Below the pieces are notes generated by a model. It was not told where the DNA came from. It saw only the letters and a list, made by a program, of their open reading frames with translations, and made no database searches. From assembly GCA_003956705.1 (NCBI GenBank), contig QZCP01000599.1:1-17104 (forward strand): a stretch of DNA of 17,104 nt, read 5' to 3'. Shown here one piece after another: positions 15,170 to 17,104 of the stretch. Source of the stretch: Brevipalpus yothersi. Its lineage: Eukaryota > Arthropoda > Arachnida > Trombidiformes > Tenuipalpidae. The translations under genes and the position numbers were made by a program. Position 1 is the first letter of the stretch. Each line of letters begins with the position of its first letter.

Positions 15170-15546
15170 TGTTTTTGAAAGAATTTGAAGAATTCAAACA
15201 AAATTTTCCTTCAGGCCTTTGTGAGGCCAACTCAAAGAACAAAAATGTTCAAAATTCAGGCTTAAAAGCCAAACGAAAAGTGGAAAAAAGCTCCTAAAAC
15301 GGAGCTAACTTATGGCTTGCAGCCAAACACACAAAAGCAGCAGAGCTGCAAAAACAAAAACAATGGTCAAATTGGTCAGAATTGACCAATTTGGACCAGA
15401 CAAAAACACTGGCCTTGTCCAGAACTTGGTCCTGAACAATAATTAATAAAAATCAAGAAAAATTTTCACCAAAATCCATAAATAAAACACAAAAATATTG
15501 ACAACAAGGTAATTCACCTTCCCTTGTTGACAGTTGGTTAGGAAGT
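15170..15546 (-). other. 5' leader of Gag-only copy B: train of small stem-loops
   Basis: Same series as copy A: GGCCT/AGGCC (15214-15228), GAACA/TGTTC (15237-15250), GGCT/AGCC (15259-15270), AGCTCC/GGAGCT (15289-15306), TGGCT/AGCCA (15313-15325), GCAGC/GCTGC (15337-15349), AAATTGGTCA/TGACCAATTT (15369-15392) and CAACAAGG/CCTTGTTG (15502-15529). Differences from copy A in these hairpins fall in loops, or lengthen a stem (the seventh). The exception is the GGACCA/TGGTCC pair, broken here to TGGCC. A GGTTAGG (15536-15542) sits inside the 5' end. Confidence 0.75.
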
Positions 15547-15548
15547 GG

Positions 15549-15563
15549 TTAGGTTAGGTTAGG
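15549..15563 (+). repeat. Telomeric (TTAGG)3
   Basis: Three perfect units between the 5' end of Gag-only copy B and the poly-T of SINE copy 2. Confidence 0.92.
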
Positions 15564-15599
15564 TTTTTTTTTTTTTTTTTTTTTTTTTTGAAAAGGTTT

Positions 15600-15617
15600 G
15601 GGCGGCTTTCGCCGCCC
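15600..15617 (-). other. SINE copy 2 3'-terminal hairpin, GAAA loop
   Basis: GGGCGGC-GAAA-GCCGCCC in SINE sense. The stem equals copy 1; the loop differs by one base but stays GNRA. Confidence 0.8.
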
Positions 15618-15863
15618 TCCCCCTGTCTCCCTATTAAAACGAGTCCGGCCCCCATAGTCGTGATGCTAGGAGGGGCCCCCCGGAGAGACTCGGGATGCCC
15701 CCTTGGTTATATCCACACGGTTACCCAAGTGGATACTGGTGCGGCCACAGACGCTTTCCTTCACCATATTTCCCAGAGACAGATCATTCGATAGAATCCT
15801 GCCTCTAGTACTTGGATCCAGTCAGACGCCAAATAGGCTTCACTGCCTTTTCAGCTTCCTTCC

Positions 15864-15917
15864 GGACTCGAACCCGGGAACCCACGGTTAGGTGCGAACA
15901 CCTTAACCACTAGGCTA
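15864..15917 (-). promoter_or_regulatory. Pol III internal promoter of SINE copy 2 (A and B boxes)
   Basis: A box at 15907-15917 and B box at 15864-15874, identical to copy 1. CCTAACC lies between them at 15886-15892. Confidence 0.85.
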
Positions 15918-15932
15918 ATGCCCCGGGTCTGG

Positions 15933-15957
15933 TTAGGTTAGGTTTGGTTAGGTTAGG
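15933..15957 (+). repeat. Telomeric TTAGG patch, slightly degenerate, end of the array
   Basis: TTAGG TTAGG TTTGG TTAGG TTAGG, then the sequence changes to tgagatttttcg. Last telomeric repeat in the window. Confidence 0.9.
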
Positions 15958-16675
15958 TGAGATTTTTCGATTGAATGAACTATTTGAAGGAATACAAAAA
16001 TCACCGGTTGAAGTTTAGCCTCTGATACAAGTACTCTCCGCTCCGTTCCGACTCCGGAGTGATGCTCCTTCTAGTATGATATGTAGTAGTGCATATCCCA
16101 AGAATATTCAGAAATATCAAGGAATTCTAAAGTTACAGGAATAGGTGGTTTTTTCTTTGAATCGTCTTTTCTCAGAAACTGTTCATGTGACCAGTATGAA
16201 GACTCCTAAAAAAAAAAAAAAAAAAAAAAAATGCGACAAATGATATGATTTGATGCATGGAATTTTAGATGAATTGAAGGCCGTTGAAACTGGAAAAAAA
16301 GTCATATCAAATGCACCATGTATTACTAAAGGGGAGTCCCGTATGATTTGTCATAGAGAACCGACAATATACTCTCTTCTCACAAGTGTGATCTTTCGAC
16401 CTTCAGTCTTTGCTTCCTCGCTTACTCTCTGTAAGAATATCCAGAACTGTCAAAAACCACCGTCAAAAGCTACTGTCGAGAACCACTGTCAGAATAACTG
16501 TCATACAGTCTCCCTAGAAGTTTGGACACCATTGAGTGAAGGAAAATCAAATAGAATACAATGTTGAAAAGGGCGTTTTTCCCTCTGCCGTTCCATGGTG
16601 AAAATACAAATAATCGTTATCATCATAAATACATCCATTTAAAAGTTTTGGTTTGAGTTTGGCTGCCTCCCATTT
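15958..16675. other. Non-telomeric flank, no gene recognised
   Basis: Mixed-composition sequence without recognisable coding content. It holds a (A)24 run on + (16208-16231), possibly the tail of an old retroposed copy on + or a simple repeat, and a loose series of (a)ctgtc phrases around 16445-16511. The 105-codon + frame at 16250-16567 has no family features and I leave it out. This stretch may be single-copy DNA or another decayed insert. Confidence 0.4.
16208..16231 (+). repeat. (A)24 homopolymer
   Basis: A pure run of 24 A preceded by gactcct. Its orientation is opposite to the tails of all five retroelements, and no TTAGG is next to it. Confidence 0.9.
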
Positions 16676-17063
16676 TCAATTGACCATATGCTCCAGCTCT
16701 TTTCTAATTTTACTTGCTGGAGCTTCTCCTTGCTTCGGCTGACCATTCCTGTGTTCCTTGAGATCGAAAATTCCGCCAGGACAAAAAACGCAGGTATAGT
16801 ATGGACATTGATACTGCCTCTTACCATACGTTTCCCTCCTATTCTTTGTCTTTCCGAGGCTCATCAAAGTGAGGATACTTCATGACATTTCCCAAAGAAT
16901 ATTCTTCCAGTTCCTCGTCCCCCGGATCCACATCCCACATGAGTTTACTATACTTTTCAGGGAATGATCCAATGGCCTCAACTTTCTCATTCTCGAGCCT
17001 CACGAATCAATGAATCTTAGCGGATAAATCGGTATCATCATCACATGCCCTAGCAGTTTGTAC
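16676..17063 (-). pseudogene. Broken, spliced-looking coding remnant at the right edge (unrecognised)
   Basis: On the minus strand a polypyrimidine tract and CAG (17064-17066) look like a 3' splice site. The sequence after it reads as protein to a TAG at 16839 with one internal TGA (17007-17009), passing through FVRLENEKVEAIGSFPEKY and MWDVDPGDEELEEYSLG, an acidic, clearly protein-like composition. Near 16839-16866 another minus frame takes over and runs to 16676 with CPYYTCVFCPGGIFDLKEH, which resembles part of a C2H2-type finger. One in-frame stop and one frame change suggest a decayed gene or transposon protein cut by the window end. I do not recognise the family. Confidence 0.4.
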
Positions 17064-17104
17064 CTGGGATGAAAAAAAATATGAAGAAAGATAAGAGAAA
17101 TAAA

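Larger units (their letters stand above)
11877..15546 (-). mobile_element. Gag-only telomeric non-LTR retroelement, copy B (ORF intact)
   Basis: Full-length, ~3.65 kb on the minus strand: 5' leader (15546-15170), one 868-codon Gag ORF (15169-12563), 3' UTR (12562-11895) and an 18-nt poly(A) (poly-T 11877-11894) directly after TTAGG. No endonuclease, RT or RNase H is encoded in any frame. Both ends coincide with those of copy A. The intact ORF and the conserved UTRs suggest recent mobilisation with an RT supplied in trans, with the neighbouring LINE or a relative as a candidate. Confidence 0.88.
15564..15926 (-). mobile_element. tRNA-derived SINE inserted in TTAGG, copy 2
   Basis: Same element as 11476-11841, with a 26-nt pure poly(A) (poly-T 15564-15589). 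Comparing by eye, the body differs by one substitution in the 3' hairpin loop plus a small difference next to the tail. The near identity implies that both copies are recent and probably from one active source, or that one was made by local duplication; different flanking elements and tail lengths favour separate insertions. The pol III boxes are at 15907-15917 and 15864-15874. The head is joined to telomere repeat by GTCTGG, not the AGTGG seen at copy 1. Confidence 0.88.

Noticed and set aside
15480..15546. HDV-like self-cleaving ribozyme at the 5' end of the Gag-only element
   Set aside because: R2 and some other LINEs have one, and there is strong pairing here, but I could not fit the nested double-pseudoknot pairing; simple hairpins explain what is seen.
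1024..15926. Target-site duplications around the five insertions
   Set aside because: Both flanks are the same 5-bp repeat, so duplications cannot be distinguished from target sequence.
16445..16511. Short spaced repeat resembling a CRISPR array
   Set aside because: Units are only 4-6 bases (ctgtc) with uneven spacing, in a eukaryotic sequence.
16250..16567. 105-codon + frame in the right flank
   Set aside because: No motif, no family resemblance, and it lies in sequence with short ctgtc repeats and next to a poly(A) run.

Overview
The window looks like an arthropod, most likely insect, chromosome-end or subtelomeric region. Seven short islands of the pentamer TTAGG lie on the + strand. Between them sit five retroelements, all read from the - strand, each with its poly(A) tail (poly-T on +) directly after a TTAGG unit at its low-coordinate end and its 5' end against GGTTAGG at its high-coordinate end. 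This is the behaviour of the TRAS/SART group (R1 clade) of non-LTR retrotransposons. I cannot name the species.

Layout. 1-~660: diverged AT-rich satellite. ~661-1003: subtelomeric repeats of ~220 bp with TTAGG inside. 1024-4422: copy A of an element that encodes only a Gag-like ORF1 protein (frameshifted). 4425-4469: nine TTAGG. 4470-11468: a ~7 kb autonomous LINE with ORF1 (Gag, three zinc knuckles) and ORF2 (APE endonuclease, reverse transcriptase, RNase H, long Ser-rich tail); the endonuclease part has two compensating frameshifts. 11471-11475: one TTAGG. 11476-11841: a tRNA-derived SINE. 11847-11876: six TTAGG. 11877-15546: copy B of the Gag-only element, with an intact 868-codon ORF. 15549-15563: three TTAGG. 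15564-15926: a second, nearly identical SINE. 15933-15957: a last degenerate TTAGG patch. 15958-17104: non-telomeric flank with a broken, spliced-looking coding remnant on - at the right edge.

How the parts may work together (inference). The autonomous LINE supplies a Gag and an endonuclease/reverse transcriptase. The Gag-only element supplies a large coiled-coil Gag but no enzyme, so it needs an RT in trans, much as Drosophila HeT-A depends on TART/TAHRE. The SINE supplies nothing and is transcribed from an internal pol III promoter. All three insert in the same orientation and register of the telomere repeat, so this looks like a telomere-restricted consortium of one gag-pol element and two kinds of dependants.

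Four signals go beyond ordinary transposon annotation. (1) The Gag-only element carries AGGACCT/AGGTCCT at very high density (20 and 22 exact 7-mers in the two copies, one seen in the neighbouring 7 kb LINE), in UTRs and in several reading frames. (2) Its 5' leader is a train of about eight small perfect stem-loops whose stems are kept between copies while loops vary. (3) The SINE has a 7-bp stem with a GNRA loop beside its poly(A), and the only body difference I found between the two copies changes GUAA to GAAA. (4) The SINE tRNA head carries CCTAACC, the telomeric C-strand, near the anticodon-loop position. All counts were made by eye.
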